Assembly (NCBI GenBank): GCA_902514095.1
Contig: CABXPS010000002.1
Span: 1 to 51,492, forward strand
Length of the DNA stretch: 51,492 nucleotides
Direction of reading: 5' to 3'
Source: an uncultured marine group I thaumarchaeote
GTDB taxonomy: Archaea > Thermoproteota > Nitrososphaeria > Nitrososphaerales > Nitrosopumilaceae
This document shows positions 8,836 to 17,486 of this stretch, in pieces. The notes beneath the pieces were generated by a model, which worked only from the letters and a program-made list of their open reading frames with translations, did not search any database and was not told the origin of the DNA. Position 1 is the stretch's first letter, and every line of letters starts with the position of its first letter. The position numbers were made by a program, and so were the translations under genes.

Positions 8836-10142
8836 ATGTCCTCTGCACATCTAAATCCTGAAAATAACCATCTTTCATCTAATCTGAAGAAATTTCTATA
8901 ACTTCCTCTAATTGACATTTCTGGAGTTCCAAATGATCCTCCTCTCAAAACTTTTTGATTTGTAAACCATTTATCGTTGTATTCATCAAATCCTGATTTG
9001 AATCCTGGATACCCTACAAACTCTGAAGAAGTCCATTCCCATACATCGCCAATCATTTGCTGACATCCTGATGAACTGCTTCCATTTGGATATGTGCCTA
9101 TTTCTGTACACCCCCAATGATATGATTCTAGCAAATTACATTTCTCATCTGTTGGATGTTCGTTTCCCCATGGAAACAATGTTTTTTGCTGTTTTTCTTC
9201 ATTCCAGCATGCTGCCTTTTCCCATTCTGCTTCTGTAGGTAGTCTTTTTCCTGCCCATTTACAGTATGCATCAGCTTCATAGTAACTTACATGAGATACT
9301 GGTTCATTTGGATTAATTTTTCTAATTCCTAAAAAGTCTCTTACATACCATTCATCATTAATTTTTTCCCAATACATTGGAGACTTCCATTTATTTGATT
9401 TGACTTTTTCCCATCCATCTGATAACCAATGTTTGTAAGTTTCATACCCGCCATCATTCATAAATTCTAAATATTCTTGATTGGTAACTGGAAAAATTCC
9501 TATTTTAAAATTTTCAAAATAAGTTTTATGTTTTGGTAATTCAATATCATAACAATAACTTGTTCCATTATACCCCATGGTGTATAATCCTCCTTTGATC
9601 TCCACAAAGTTTTTTTGTTTTTCTTGTTGTTCTTTGATTTTATTTTTTCTTACTGGTAAATATTGTTCTGCAAGAAGATGTTGTAAATCATATACTAGTA
9701 ATTCTTGATGTTGACATTCATGATGAAATCCAGTCACAATTAATTTTTTTTCCTCCTCATTTAATTCTCGAGATTCAAGAAATTTTTCTACTTTTTGATT
9801 AATTGTATTAAAATATTGAAAAATTTCATCAACAGTTGGTCTGGATGTGATTCCTCTTAATGCCTTATCATGTGGAACTCCAAATTGCTGATAGTATGAA
9901 TTGAGATATTCTGAGAATTCTTTTGAATGAAATTCATAATTTTTATCTAATTTACTCATTATTGCTTCATAAATCCAACTTACATGACCAATATGCCATT
10001 TGGGTGGACTCATATATGCTGCAGTTTGAACTACAAAATCATCTTTTTTTAAATTTTTTACTAATTCTAATGTTCTGTTCCTAGTTTCCTTAAATTGTTC
10101 TAGTAACAAACTATTTTTTTGTAATTCTGGATTAACTGTCAT
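8832..10142 (-). CDS. egtB: Ergothioneine synthase EgtB (hercynine sulfoxide synthase)
   Basis: A 436-residue two-domain protein. The N-terminal DinB-like domain (about 1-170) carries the expected iron ligands: His50 in WHIGH, and His141 and His145 in HHECQHQELL. The C-terminal domain (about 180-436) is of the formylglycine-generating-enzyme type with GEHP-like, PVSHVSYYEADAYCKWAG, RLPTEAEWEKAA, VWEWTSSEF and LRGGSFGTPE motifs, ending FSGFRCAED. EgtB uses O2 to join a thiol donor to hercynine. Whether the donor is cysteine or gamma-glutamylcysteine cannot be read here. No egtA, egtC or egtE is nearby. The separate ovothiol synthase OvoA is usually larger, so EgtB is favoured. Confidence 0.92.
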   Translation of the reverse strand: MTVNPELQKNSLLLEQFKETRNRTLELVKNLKKDDFVVQTAAYMSPPKWHIGHVSWIYEAIMSKLDKNYEFHSKEFSEYLNSYYQQFGVPHDKALRGITSRPTVDEIFQYFNTINQKVEKFLESRELNEEEKKLIVTGFHHECQHQELLVYDLQHLLAEQYLPVRKNKIKEQQEKQKNFVEIKGGLYTMGYNGTSYCYDIELPKHKTYFENFKIGIFPVTNQEYLEFMNDGGYETYKHWLSDGWEKVKSNKWKSPMYWEKINDEWYVRDFLGIRKINPNEPVSHVSYYEADAYCKWAGKRLPTEAEWEKAACWNEEKQQKTLFPWGNEHPTDEKCNLLESYHWGCTEIGTYPNGSSSSGCQQMIGDVWEWTSSEFVGYPGFKSGFDEYNDKWFTNQKVLRGGSFGTPEMSIRGSYRNFFRLDERWLFSGFRCAEDI

Positions 10143-10190
10143 ATTTGGAAAATATTTTTTTTGTATTATTATGTTGCGGCTGAATTGTCT

Positions 10191-11633
10191 CTAGTATCCT
10201 CTTGCAAATATTGGAATTGACACACTTTGTTTTTTACAGTAAATGCATTCCTTAGTAATATTTTCACTGTTAAATGGTATGACTCTAATTTCTGCCCCTG
10301 TTTCTTCTTTGATTTTATTTTCACATTCTACATTTCCACACCATGGGGAATTGAAGAATCCTCCCTTCTCAATTTTGGATTTAAATTCTGAATAATCTGA
10401 AATGTTTTGAGCGTTATTTACTGCCTGTTCTTTGGCTTTTTTTAACATCTCTACTTGAATTTCATCTAAAATTATTACTATTTTTTCAATTTCAGTAAAA
10501 CCCAAATTTATTTTTTCTAGATTGTATCTTTTTGCAACAACTACGTTTTGATTCTCTATGTCCTTAGGTCCTATTTCTATTCGTAAAGGCACTCCCTTTA
10601 ATTCCCAGTCATTAAATTTGTATCCTGGTGATAACTCTTCTCTACCATCGACATGCACTCTGATATCTTTTGATTCTAATTCATTTTGAATCTCTTCTAC
10701 TTTGGATAATACAATATTTTTATCTTCATCATTTCTATAGATTGGTACAATTACTACTTGCATTGGAGCTACTTTTGGTGGTAACACCAAACCTTTGTCA
10801 TCTCCATGAACCATGATCATTGCTCCAATTAATCTCCAAGAAACCCCCCATGATGTTTGCCATGCAAAATGTTCTACGTTATCTTTATCTGCAAATTTGA
10901 CTTCAAATGGTTTTGAAAAGTTTTGTCCCAAGAAATGTGATGTTCCCATTTGTAGTGCTTTTCCATCCGGCATTATTGATTCCATAGTTGTTGTATAGAT
11001 GGCCCCGACGAATTTTTCTTTTTCACTTTTCTTTCCTGTTGTTACTGGAATAGCTAATTCTTCTTCTACTGTATTTTTGTAAATATCTAGAATTTTCATT
11101 ACTTCTATTTCTGCTTCTTCTTTAGTTGAATGCACTGTATGTCCTTCTTGCCATAAGAATTCTGATGTTCTGAGAAATGGTTTTGTCGCTTTAATCTCAG
11201 CCCTTAATGCTGTATTCCAGAAATTAATTTTTAATGGTAAATCTCTCCAACTTTGAATCCATTTTGAATATAATGTGTATGCTAATGTTTCTGAAGTTGG
11301 TCTTAATGCTAATCTATCTCCTATTTCATTTGTACCTGAATGTGTTACCCAGAAAACTTCTGGATTGAACCCTGCAAAATGTTTTTGTTCTTTTCCTAAT
11401 AGTGATTCTGGAATTAATATTGGTAAAAATCCGTTTCTGATTCCATTACGTGCAAATTTTTTATCAAATGTGCTTTTTAGTGATTCCCAAATTGAATATC
11501 CATCTGGTCTAAGCACGATTAATCCTTTAACTGGAGCATAATCTGCAAGTTTTGCTTTTAGTACTACCTGTGTATACCACTCACTAAAATCATCTTTTTT
11601 CCCAATTGTAATCCCTACGTCTTGTTTACCCAA
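10191..11633 (-). CDS. proS: Prolyl-tRNA synthetase, archaeal/eukaryotic type
   Basis: A 480-residue class II synthetase that charges tRNA-Pro. Motif 1 region PVKGLIVLRPDGYSIWE, motif 2 LRPTSETLAYTLYSKW and FLRTSEFLWQEGHTVH, and motif 3 HGDDKGLVLPPKVAP are visible, followed by an anticodon-binding domain. The C-terminal zinc-binding region has cysteines in SPWCGNVECENK and ECIYCKKQ and ends in the characteristic FARGY. The absence of the bacterial editing insertion and the length fit the archaeal class. Confidence 0.97.
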   Translation of the reverse strand: MGKQDVGITIGKKDDFSEWYTQVVLKAKLADYAPVKGLIVLRPDGYSIWESLKSTFDKKFARNGIRNGFLPILIPESLLGKEQKHFAGFNPEVFWVTHSGTNEIGDRLALRPTSETLAYTLYSKWIQSWRDLPLKINFWNTALRAEIKATKPFLRTSEFLWQEGHTVHSTKEEAEIEVMKILDIYKNTVEEELAIPVTTGKKSEKEKFVGAIYTTTMESIMPDGKALQMGTSHFLGQNFSKPFEVKFADKDNVEHFAWQTSWGVSWRLIGAMIMVHGDDKGLVLPPKVAPMQVVIVPIYRNDEDKNIVLSKVEEIQNELESKDIRVHVDGREELSPGYKFNDWELKGVPLRIEIGPKDIENQNVVVAKRYNLEKINLGFTEIEKIVIILDEIQVEMLKKAKEQAVNNAQNISDYSEFKSKIEKGGFFNSPWCGNVECENKIKEETGAEIRVIPFNSENITKECIYCKKQSVSIPIFARGY

Positions 11634-11697
11634 ACTATTACTTTGATAATTAATTTAACTAATGAGCTTTTCGTGGATTTATTTTAAAATTACTGTG

Positions 11698-11994
11698 TTA
11701 TTTGAGCGGGTCGCCTTTGCATAATACTTCTCCCATTACTCTACTTTGAAAATTTGGGCATATGAAACATTGGACAAATTGAATATCTTCTTTTAACACT
11801 GGGCATTCCACAAACTCTTGCTTCATTCTTTTGAGCATTTTTGGACTGACACCTTTGAGTTTTAATTTACCTTTATCATCCATCAAACCTGCATCTTTTA
11901 GTTTTTCTTTTAATTCCTCTGGGAATTTTACCTTATCTTCAGTACTTTGAATTTTTACATCATATTTTCGTTCCAATTCGCCCATGACGATCAT
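11698..11994 (-). CDS. Small conserved-looking protein with four C-terminal cysteines
   Basis: A 98-residue protein of unknown function. The first half is charged and helical (EKLKDAGLMDDKGKLKLKG). The second half has cysteines in EFVECP, FVQCFICPNF and VLCKGDP. A VECP...CFIC...C spacing could bind zinc or an Fe-S cluster; this is inference. The start may be ATG 11994 or the third-codon-later ATG (MGELERKY). It sits 64 bases upstream of proS on the same strand and is probably co-transcribed. Confidence 0.7.
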   Translation of the reverse strand: MIVMGELERKYDVKIQSTEDKVKFPEELKEKLKDAGLMDDKGKLKLKGVSPKMLKRMKQEFVECPVLKEDIQFVQCFICPNFQSRVMGEVLCKGDPLK

Positions 11995-12137
11995 ATGTTA
12001 TTCCGTGATTTATTATTAGCGGTTTTATGATTCTTTTTTTTAAATTTTAATACTGCAGATGAAAAAACCTGGTACTTTTTTAACATAACAGTCACTACTT
12101 TAATATTATTAGAAATTTTTTCTCAATCAGAAATCTA

Positions 12138-12782
12138 TTGTTGGCAATTTTTGACGTTGAAGGTGTTTTGTATGATGAAGAATATCTTCCAATCCTTGCA
12201 GAAAAATTAGATAAAGAAGAAGAAATTTGGGAAATTACAAAACAAGGAATTCAAGGTAAAATTAACTGGGAAGAAGGACTTCGAACTAGAGTTGCTGCAT
12301 TGAAGGGATTAGATCAAAAAGTATGCCAAGAAGTTGCTAATAACTTACCTATTATGACTGGTGCAAAAGAAGCATGTAGAGTTTTAAAAGCTGCAGGTTG
12401 GAAAATTATGGCTGTATCTGGTGGATTTACACTAATGATGGATAGATTACAAAAAGAATTGGATTTAGATTATGTGTATTGTAATGAGTTAATTTTTAAA
12501 GATGGTAAACTTGATGGCGTTAAAATTAATGTTGATTCTGATAAATCAAAATCTGCTAAAATAAAAATTGCTGAATGGGGTGAAAAGAAAGAAGATATTA
12601 TTTGTGTAGTTGATGGTGCTAATGATATTAAATTATTTGATATATGTGGATTGGGAATTGCATACAGAGCACAAGATTTAGTTAAAGATTTAGCTACTAC
12701 AACTTTGGAAGAAAAAGACTTGTCTAAAATTTTAGATATTATTAATAAGCATTTTAAATTAGAATTAGAAACTGCTGTCTAA
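12138..12782 (+). CDS. serB: Phosphoserine-phosphatase-like HAD hydrolase (SerB family)
   Basis: A 214-residue HAD-IB phosphatase, probably making serine from phosphoserine. Motif I reads IFDVEGVL, with nucleophile Asp6 but Glu8 where the family has Asp. Motif II is MAVSGGF, motif III has the Lys region KSKSAK, and motif IV is VVDGANDIKLF, with Val for the usual Gly. It is therefore a divergent SerB and may have a different substrate. The start is one of two consecutive TTG codons (12138 or 12141); there is no nearby ATG. It precedes cofE by 28 bases on the same strand. Confidence 0.8.
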   Translation: MLAIFDVEGVLYDEEYLPILAEKLDKEEEIWEITKQGIQGKINWEEGLRTRVAALKGLDQKVCQEVANNLPIMTGAKEACRVLKAAGWKIMAVSGGFTLMMDRLQKELDLDYVYCNELIFKDGKLDGVKINVDSDKSKSAKIKIAEWGEKKEDIICVVDGANDIKLFDICGLGIAYRAQDLVKDLATTTLEEKDLSKILDIINKHFKLELETAV

Positions 12783-12810
12783 ACAATTTTTTAGTCCTAT
12801 CTATTAGATA

Positions 12811-13542
12811 ATGTACTTGCAAATTATTCCAATTCATATCGAAAAAGAAATTGTTGTAGATGATGATCTATCTCAGCTTATTTTAACTTCTGCTGATATA
12901 CAAGATGGGGATATTCTTGTAATTGCTCAGAAAATTATTTCTAAACAAGAAGGTAGAATTGTTAAACTGTCTACTGTAACCCCTTCATTATTAGCTGAAG
13001 GAATTAGTTCTCAGTATAACAAGGATCCAAATATTGTTGAATTAATTTTATCTGAATCTAAAAGAATTATTCGAATGAAAAATGGTTTGATTATTGTAGA
13101 AACTAATCATGGATTTATTTGTGCAAATGCGGGAATTGATGAAAGTAATGTTATTGATGGATTTGCCACATTACTCCCACTGAATTCTGATAACTCTGCA
13201 GAATTAATTCGAACAAAGATTTTAAATGAAACTGGTAAAAATGTTGCCATAATTATTTCCGATACTTTTGGTAGACCTTTTAGAATGGGTCAAACAAATT
13301 GTGCTATTGGAATTTCTGGATTAAATCCAATTTTAGATTATGCTGGAACTTTGGATTCCTTTAAACGCATTTTACGTGTAACTGCAATTGCTATTGCAGA
13401 TGAACTTTCTTCTGCTGCGGAACTTGTTATGGAAAAAACAAAAAAATGTCCTGCAGCTATAATTCGTGACTACTCTTTTGATGCTGAAGAAAGAACTATT
13501 GTTGATTTGATTCGTCCTGAAAATGAGGATCTTTTTAAATAA
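12811..13542 (+). CDS. cofE: Coenzyme F420-0:L-glutamate ligase
   Basis: A 243-residue enzyme that adds glutamates to F420-0 using GTP, giving mature coenzyme F420. Conserved segments are DGDILVIAQKIISKQEGR, TNHGFICANAGID, the metal/substrate region ISDTFGRPFRMGQTNCAIG, and the C-terminal CPAAIIRDY. It is the single-domain archaeal form, without the nitroreductase-like domain fused in some bacterial FbiB proteins. It is probably co-transcribed with the upstream HAD gene. F420 production fits a thaumarchaeon. Confidence 0.93.
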   Translation: MYLQIIPIHIEKEIVVDDDLSQLILTSADIQDGDILVIAQKIISKQEGRIVKLSTVTPSLLAEGISSQYNKDPNIVELILSESKRIIRMKNGLIIVETNHGFICANAGIDESNVIDGFATLLPLNSDNSAELIRTKILNETGKNVAIIISDTFGRPFRMGQTNCAIGISGLNPILDYAGTLDSFKRILRVTAIAIADELSSAAELVMEKTKKCPAAIIRDYSFDAEERTIVDLIRPENEDLFK

Positions 13543-13679
13543 TTTCCCACTTTAGTGATTTTTGAAATATTTTATTTTTGTGTTTTTTGTTGCTTTTTAA
13601 TTATATCAAAACCTTGTTGAATAATTATTTCTTAATTAGACTTTAATATGACAAATTTTTCTTAATGAATTAGATATCT

Positions 13680-13916
13680 ATGTCTGAATCAAATGATAAA
13701 AAATTAGATGCAACTGGATTGTTTTGTCCTGAACCTGTATTTAGAACTAAAATTGAACTTGAAAGAATGCAAGTTGGTGAAATCATTAGTGTATCTGCAG
13801 ATGATCCTGACGCTGAGGAAGATATATCACGATGGGTTACAAGAAATGGTCATGAATTAATGAATTTGACTAAGGACGGATCTGTAACTACACTTCAAAT
13901 TAAAAAATTAAAATAA
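13680..13916 (+). CDS. TusA/SirA-like sulfur carrier protein
   Basis: A 78-residue protein with the family core LDATGLFCPEPVFRTKIEL, in which the Cys of the CPxP motif carries persulfide sulfur. The rest (EIISVSADDPDAEEDI) matches the two-layer TusA fold. In bacteria it relays sulfur for tRNA thiolation or sulfur metabolism; the partner here is unknown. A 137-base spacer separates it from cofE, so it probably has its own promoter. The nearby rhodanese and sirohaem reductase make a sulfur-transfer role plausible. Confidence 0.88.
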   Translation: MSESNDKKLDATGLFCPEPVFRTKIELERMQVGEIISVSADDPDAEEDISRWVTRNGHELMNLTKDGSVTTLQIKKLK

Positions 13917-13921
13917 TTTTT

Positions 13922-14395
13922 CTACTCTAGTATTTTCTTTATTTCTACATCGTAAAATTTTCTAAAACCCATATTCATATATTTTTCATGCTCTAAACAA
14001 TTAGCATTTACTTTTACAAATTTTTCTTTGATTTTTTTACTCCATTGACTCTGCTGTTTATCTTTTGAATTTATAATTGAAGGCGTTTCTTTAATTTGAT
14101 GCATCATTTTAACTAATTCCGTTCCTAATTGATGAAATTTACTAATTTCCAGTAGAAATATTTGTGCTTTTTCTTTATTGATCAAATTCATCATATTTTG
14201 AACTTGGTTATAATATGCTAAAGATATTTCATTATATTTTGTTAAATCTTCAATCCTTTTTTGCCAATATTCTTTTGATGTTTTTTCTTCAATTTTGTAA
14301 CTAAATTGTTTTTTTGCTAATATTGAGCCTAATTGTGTTAATTTTTTACTATTTTCTTGCATTGTTTTCTTGAGATCATCTGAATATTGATTCAT
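13922..14395 (-). CDS. Unknown helical protein
   Basis: 157 residues, almost all charged or helical (YSDDLKKTMQENSKKLTQL at the N-terminus), with long coiled-coil-like stretches, no cysteine motif and no membrane segment. I do not recognise the family. It is the last of a run of minus-strand genes (trxB, small CxxC protein, this gene) with a 23-base gap to its upstream neighbour, so it may belong to that unit. Confidence 0.65.
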   Translation of the reverse strand: MNQYSDDLKKTMQENSKKLTQLGSILAKKQFSYKIEEKTSKEYWQKRIEDLTKYNEISLAYYNQVQNMMNLINKEKAQIFLLEISKFHQLGTELVKMMHQIKETPSIINSKDKQQSQWSKKIKEKFVKVNANCLEHEKYMNMGFRKFYDVEIKKILE

Positions 14396-14418
14396 TGTTT
14401 ATTGAATTCTTATTCGTA

Positions 14419-14652
14419 TTAAAGAACTTGGCTTTTTTGATTATGCCATGCATCATCTAATTTTTTTGAATATCTCATAATACATTCTTCACAAAATGAA
14501 TCCCATTCATCTATTTGTAATTTTTTGAAAAAACTTAGTGTCCATTTGTATTTGGGTTTTTCTTTATATTGAAATTGTTGTATAGTGTAGATTTCTTTAT
14601 GATCAAATTTATTCAAACATTTCTTGCATTGTGCATTTTTATTTGTCTGCAT
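14419..14652 (-). CDS. Small CxxC/CxxC protein of unknown function
   Basis: 77 residues with two Cys pairs, CKKCLNKF near the N-terminus and FCEECIMRY near the C-terminus, consistent with a zinc-ribbon or treble-clef site. The start overlaps the end of trxB by 14 bases, which suggests translational coupling. No enzymatic motif is visible. Confidence 0.65.
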   Translation of the reverse strand: MQTNKNAQCKKCLNKFDHKEIYTIQQFQYKEKPKYKWTLSFFKKLQIDEWDSFCEECIMRYSKKLDDAWHNQKSQVL

Positions 14653-15637
14653 TTTCTGTTAAGAATTTATCTACATCTATTGCCGCCATACATCCAAATC
14701 CAGCGGCTGTAATTGCTTGTCTATAACTTCTATCGTGTACATCTCCTGCTGCAAAAATTCCTTCCATGTTTGTATGTGTTTTATTTTTTAAGATAATGTA
14801 TCCTTCACCATCTAAATCTATTTGATTTTTGAATAATTCTGTATTTGGTGTATGGCCAATTGCAACAAATAATCCTCCAACTTCTATCGTTTTTTCTTCA
14901 TTTGTTTTTATATTTTTTAATACTGCTTGTTGCATTTTTTGATCACCTTTAATTTGAATAACTTCTGAATTCCAATGGAATTGTATCTTTTGATTATTCA
15001 TTGCTCTTTCTTGCATTACTTTACTTGCACGTAATTCATCTCTTCGATGTACCACGTGAACTCTAGTTGCAAATTTTGTTAGAAATGTTGCTTCTTCAAT
15101 TGCTGAATCCCCTCCTCCTACTACAATTAGTTCTAAATTTTTAAAAAATGGTCCATCACATGTTGCACAATATGATACTCCTTTACCTGAAAATTCTTCT
15201 TCTCCACTTATGCCCATTTTTCTTGGATTTGCTCCTGTTGCAATAATTACTGCTTTTCCTTCGTATTCTTCAGAACCTGTTAGAACCTTGTAAGGTGCAC
15301 GTCTAAAATCCACATCCACTGCAACATCATCAATAATTGTGGTTCCCATTCTTTGAGATTGTTTTCTCATATCTATCATTAAATCTGGACCCATTATGCC
15401 ATTTTCAAATCCTGGATAATTTTCAACTTCTGTTGTATTGACTAGTTGTCCTCCTGGTAATATCCCAGATAAGATTAAAGTATCATAACCTGCTCTTGAG
15501 CAATAAATCCCTGCAGTGTACCCTGCAGGTCCTGCGCCAATAATTATCACATCAAATTTTGTTTTCTTTACATCTGGTATTTTTGGGCCGTCATTATTTG
15601 TTTCTAATATCGCTGCTCCTGCATCGGCTGCCATCAT
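14639..15637 (-). CDS. trxB: Thioredoxin reductase
   Basis: A 332-residue FAD/NADPH flavoprotein that reduces thioredoxin-like proteins. FAD site IIGAGPAGYTAGIYCSRAG, NADPH site VVGGGDSAIEEA, redox-active disulfide YCATCDGPFF and the C-terminal FAD motif GIFAAGDVHDR are all intact. A short N-terminal extension of about 27 residues precedes the Rossmann fold. The start ATG lies only about 35 bases from the next minus-strand gene's stop. Confidence 0.95.
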   Translation of the reverse strand: MMAADAGAAILETNNDGPKIPDVKKTKFDVIIIGAGPAGYTAGIYCSRAGYDTLILSGILPGGQLVNTTEVENYPGFENGIMGPDLMIDMRKQSQRMGTTIIDDVAVDVDFRRAPYKVLTGSEEYEGKAVIIATGANPRKMGISGEEEFSGKGVSYCATCDGPFFKNLELIVVGGGDSAIEEATFLTKFATRVHVVHRRDELRASKVMQERAMNNQKIQFHWNSEVIQIKGDQKMQQAVLKNIKTNEEKTIEVGGLFVAIGHTPNTELFKNQIDLDGEGYIILKNKTHTNMEGIFAAGDVHDRSYRQAITAAGFGCMAAIDVDKFLTENADK

Positions 15638-15682
15638 AGTGTCTAATCTCTTTATTTCAATAATTTAAGTCAATATCTCGTT

Positions 15683-16459
15683 CTAAGAAATATTGGTTTT
15701 CATTTTGGTTAGAATATTTTCATGTTTTTCACACATTTTTTTATTTTTTATTTGTGTGTTGAAAAGATCTTTTTGCCAATGTGCATTAAATAACCTACAT
15801 TGATTATTATCACAAAAAGCATCTCCTGTTTCATAGTAAAATATTGTTTGTAAGAGGTATCCTTCAACAATCTCTGGTAGTCTGATATCTTTGTATTCTA
15901 AAAATTCCCCTTTGTACTTTTTCTTTACTTCTTTAATTGATTCTTTACTAAAATTAGTTATTAGATCTATATAGTATTGTTTAGGTTTTGCAGGGGCTTC
16001 TATTATGCCTGTAGTTGAAATTATTGTGGGGTTTGATCCTACCCATGCTCTTGCATGATATCTGAAATCATTTTCATCAAATGTACATGTTAGCTTATTT
16101 GTAAAAATTATGTTTAATGTATCTTGAGTATTTTCTCGTTTCGGAATTAATTCTGTCATTATTTTATTTAATTCAATTCCATCATACAGTGTCATTTCTT
16201 CTTTATTTGACATATCTCTACTTTCTGATTCAATTAGAATATCTTCTAATGATGGAATGTGTTTTTGAAATGGTTTTTTTAAATTAAAAATTCTAGTACT
16301 GGCAATTTTTTCATATGTTTTTTTATCTAATTTTTTGAAAATATTTCCCCTTATTTGAATTTCAACCTCAAATGTTTCTATCAGAAATTTCTCAGCTTTT
16401 TTAATATTTATTTCTGGAACTAATGGTTCATTGTATAATATTATTTTAGAAATTCTCAT
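15683..16459 (-). CDS. Conserved archaeal-type protein, possibly a putative metallopeptidase-like family
   Basis: 258 residues. The middle has a conserved-looking ARAWVGSNPTIISTTGIIE, and the C-terminus has cysteines and histidines in DAFCDNNQCRLFNAHWQKD followed by MCEKHE. The layout reminds me of an archaeal family described as putative metallopeptidases, but I see no clear HExxH motif, so activity is uncertain. It lies 23 bases downstream of thi4 and may be co-transcribed. Confidence 0.6.
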   Translation of the reverse strand: MRISKIILYNEPLVPEINIKKAEKFLIETFEVEIQIRGNIFKKLDKKTYEKIASTRIFNLKKPFQKHIPSLEDILIESESRDMSNKEEMTLYDGIELNKIMTELIPKRENTQDTLNIIFTNKLTCTFDENDFRYHARAWVGSNPTIISTTGIIEAPAKPKQYYIDLITNFSKESIKEVKKKYKGEFLEYKDIRLPEIVEGYLLQTIFYYETGDAFCDNNQCRLFNAHWQKDLFNTQIKNKKMCEKHENILTKMKTNIS

Positions 16460-16482
16460 TAAGAGAATTATATCTTAATTGT

Positions 16483-17325
16483 TTATCTTTCTAACTCTTT
16501 TATTTTTTCAGATGCAATCTCTGCTGCTCTCTTACCTGAATACAACATTGAACCAAATGTTGGTCCCATTCTTGCTAACCCATGAGTTTCAGTAACAGAC
16601 ATTCCTGCTGCAATTAATCCTGGATATACTTCTCCTGTTTTATGAACTACGTGCTCTTCCCCATCATTAACATACATTGGTTCCATTCCTTTCCATTCTG
16701 CTAGACCTCTATCTACAAGTCTTTTTACTGCTACAGAATCATGTCCTGATGCATCTATGATCACTTTAGCTTCAAATGCTACTGGATCTACACATGTAAT
16801 GTTACGTGGTAATGCTGAAACTGGCATCCAGTTGACAACGATTCCTGCAACTCTTCCATTTTTTAATACTAAATCATCAAATTTTGTTAATTGAAGAAAT
16901 TTGACTCCTGCATCACATGCAGCTCCAATTAATTTTGATACTGCGTGTGGTCCTGGTGTTAAGTATAATCCGTCTTGAACTTTTTTGTATGGAATTCCTA
17001 ATTCATCCCAAATTTTTTGGGCTGGTTCTCTAACTGTAACTGGATTCATCATATATCCTCCTAACCAATAACCTCCGCCAAGATAGTTGTTTTGTTCAAT
17101 AACTAAAACTTTGTAACCTAAGTTTGATAATTCTCTACTTGCTGTTAATCCTGCAGGTCCTGCTCCGATAATTATAACATCTGATTCTGCTCTGTCAATT
17201 AATACATCATGAAATTCATTTGCTATTGCACGTGTAATTTCAACTTCACGTACATCTGTAAATATTTTAGAAGATTGTTCTGCTATTGTTGCTTCTTGCA
17301 TGGCATGGTTATTTTTGTTAAGCAT
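16483..17325 (-). CDS. thi4: Thiamine thiazole synthase Thi4
   Basis: A 280-residue flavoenzyme-fold protein that makes the adenylated thiazole precursor of thiamine from NAD and glycine. The NAD site is DVIIIGAGPAGLTASREL, followed by GGGYWLGGYMM and a C-terminal ARMGPTFGSMLYSGKRAA. Residue 178 (NITCVDP) is a cysteine at the position that aligns by eye with the sulfur-donor Cys of yeast Thi4. Methanogen enzymes have His there and use free sulfide. This suggests a single-turnover enzyme. The start could be ATG 17325 or the ninth codon (MQEATIAEQ). Confidence 0.92.
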   Translation of the reverse strand: MLNKNNHAMQEATIAEQSSKIFTDVREVEITRAIANEFHDVLIDRAESDVIIIGAGPAGLTASRELSNLGYKVLVIEQNNYLGGGYWLGGYMMNPVTVREPAQKIWDELGIPYKKVQDGLYLTPGPHAVSKLIGAACDAGVKFLQLTKFDDLVLKNGRVAGIVVNWMPVSALPRNITCVDPVAFEAKVIIDASGHDSVAVKRLVDRGLAEWKGMEPMYVNDGEEHVVHKTGEVYPGLIAAGMSVTETHGLARMGPTFGSMLYSGKRAAEIASEKIKELER

Positions 17326-17448
17326 TAATACTTTCGCACGTTCAAAAATTAGGTTATACTAATAGATTCTAATTTTAATGAATAAAAAAACAGGAAAATT
17401 CTGTTTATTTCTCAAAATTTTTGTACTAAAACCTCCCAATATCAAAAA

Positions 17449-17455
17449 TTTATAA
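17449..17455 (+). promoter_or_regulatory. TATA box of the nitrite/sulfite reductase operon
   Basis: TTTATAA lies 32 bases before the ATG at 17487, the expected distance for a nearly leaderless mRNA. A start near 17478 would exclude the upstream TTG at 17466 as start codon. Confidence 0.5.
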
Positions 17456-17486
17456 CCAAACTAAATTGAATTTTAATATATTGACT

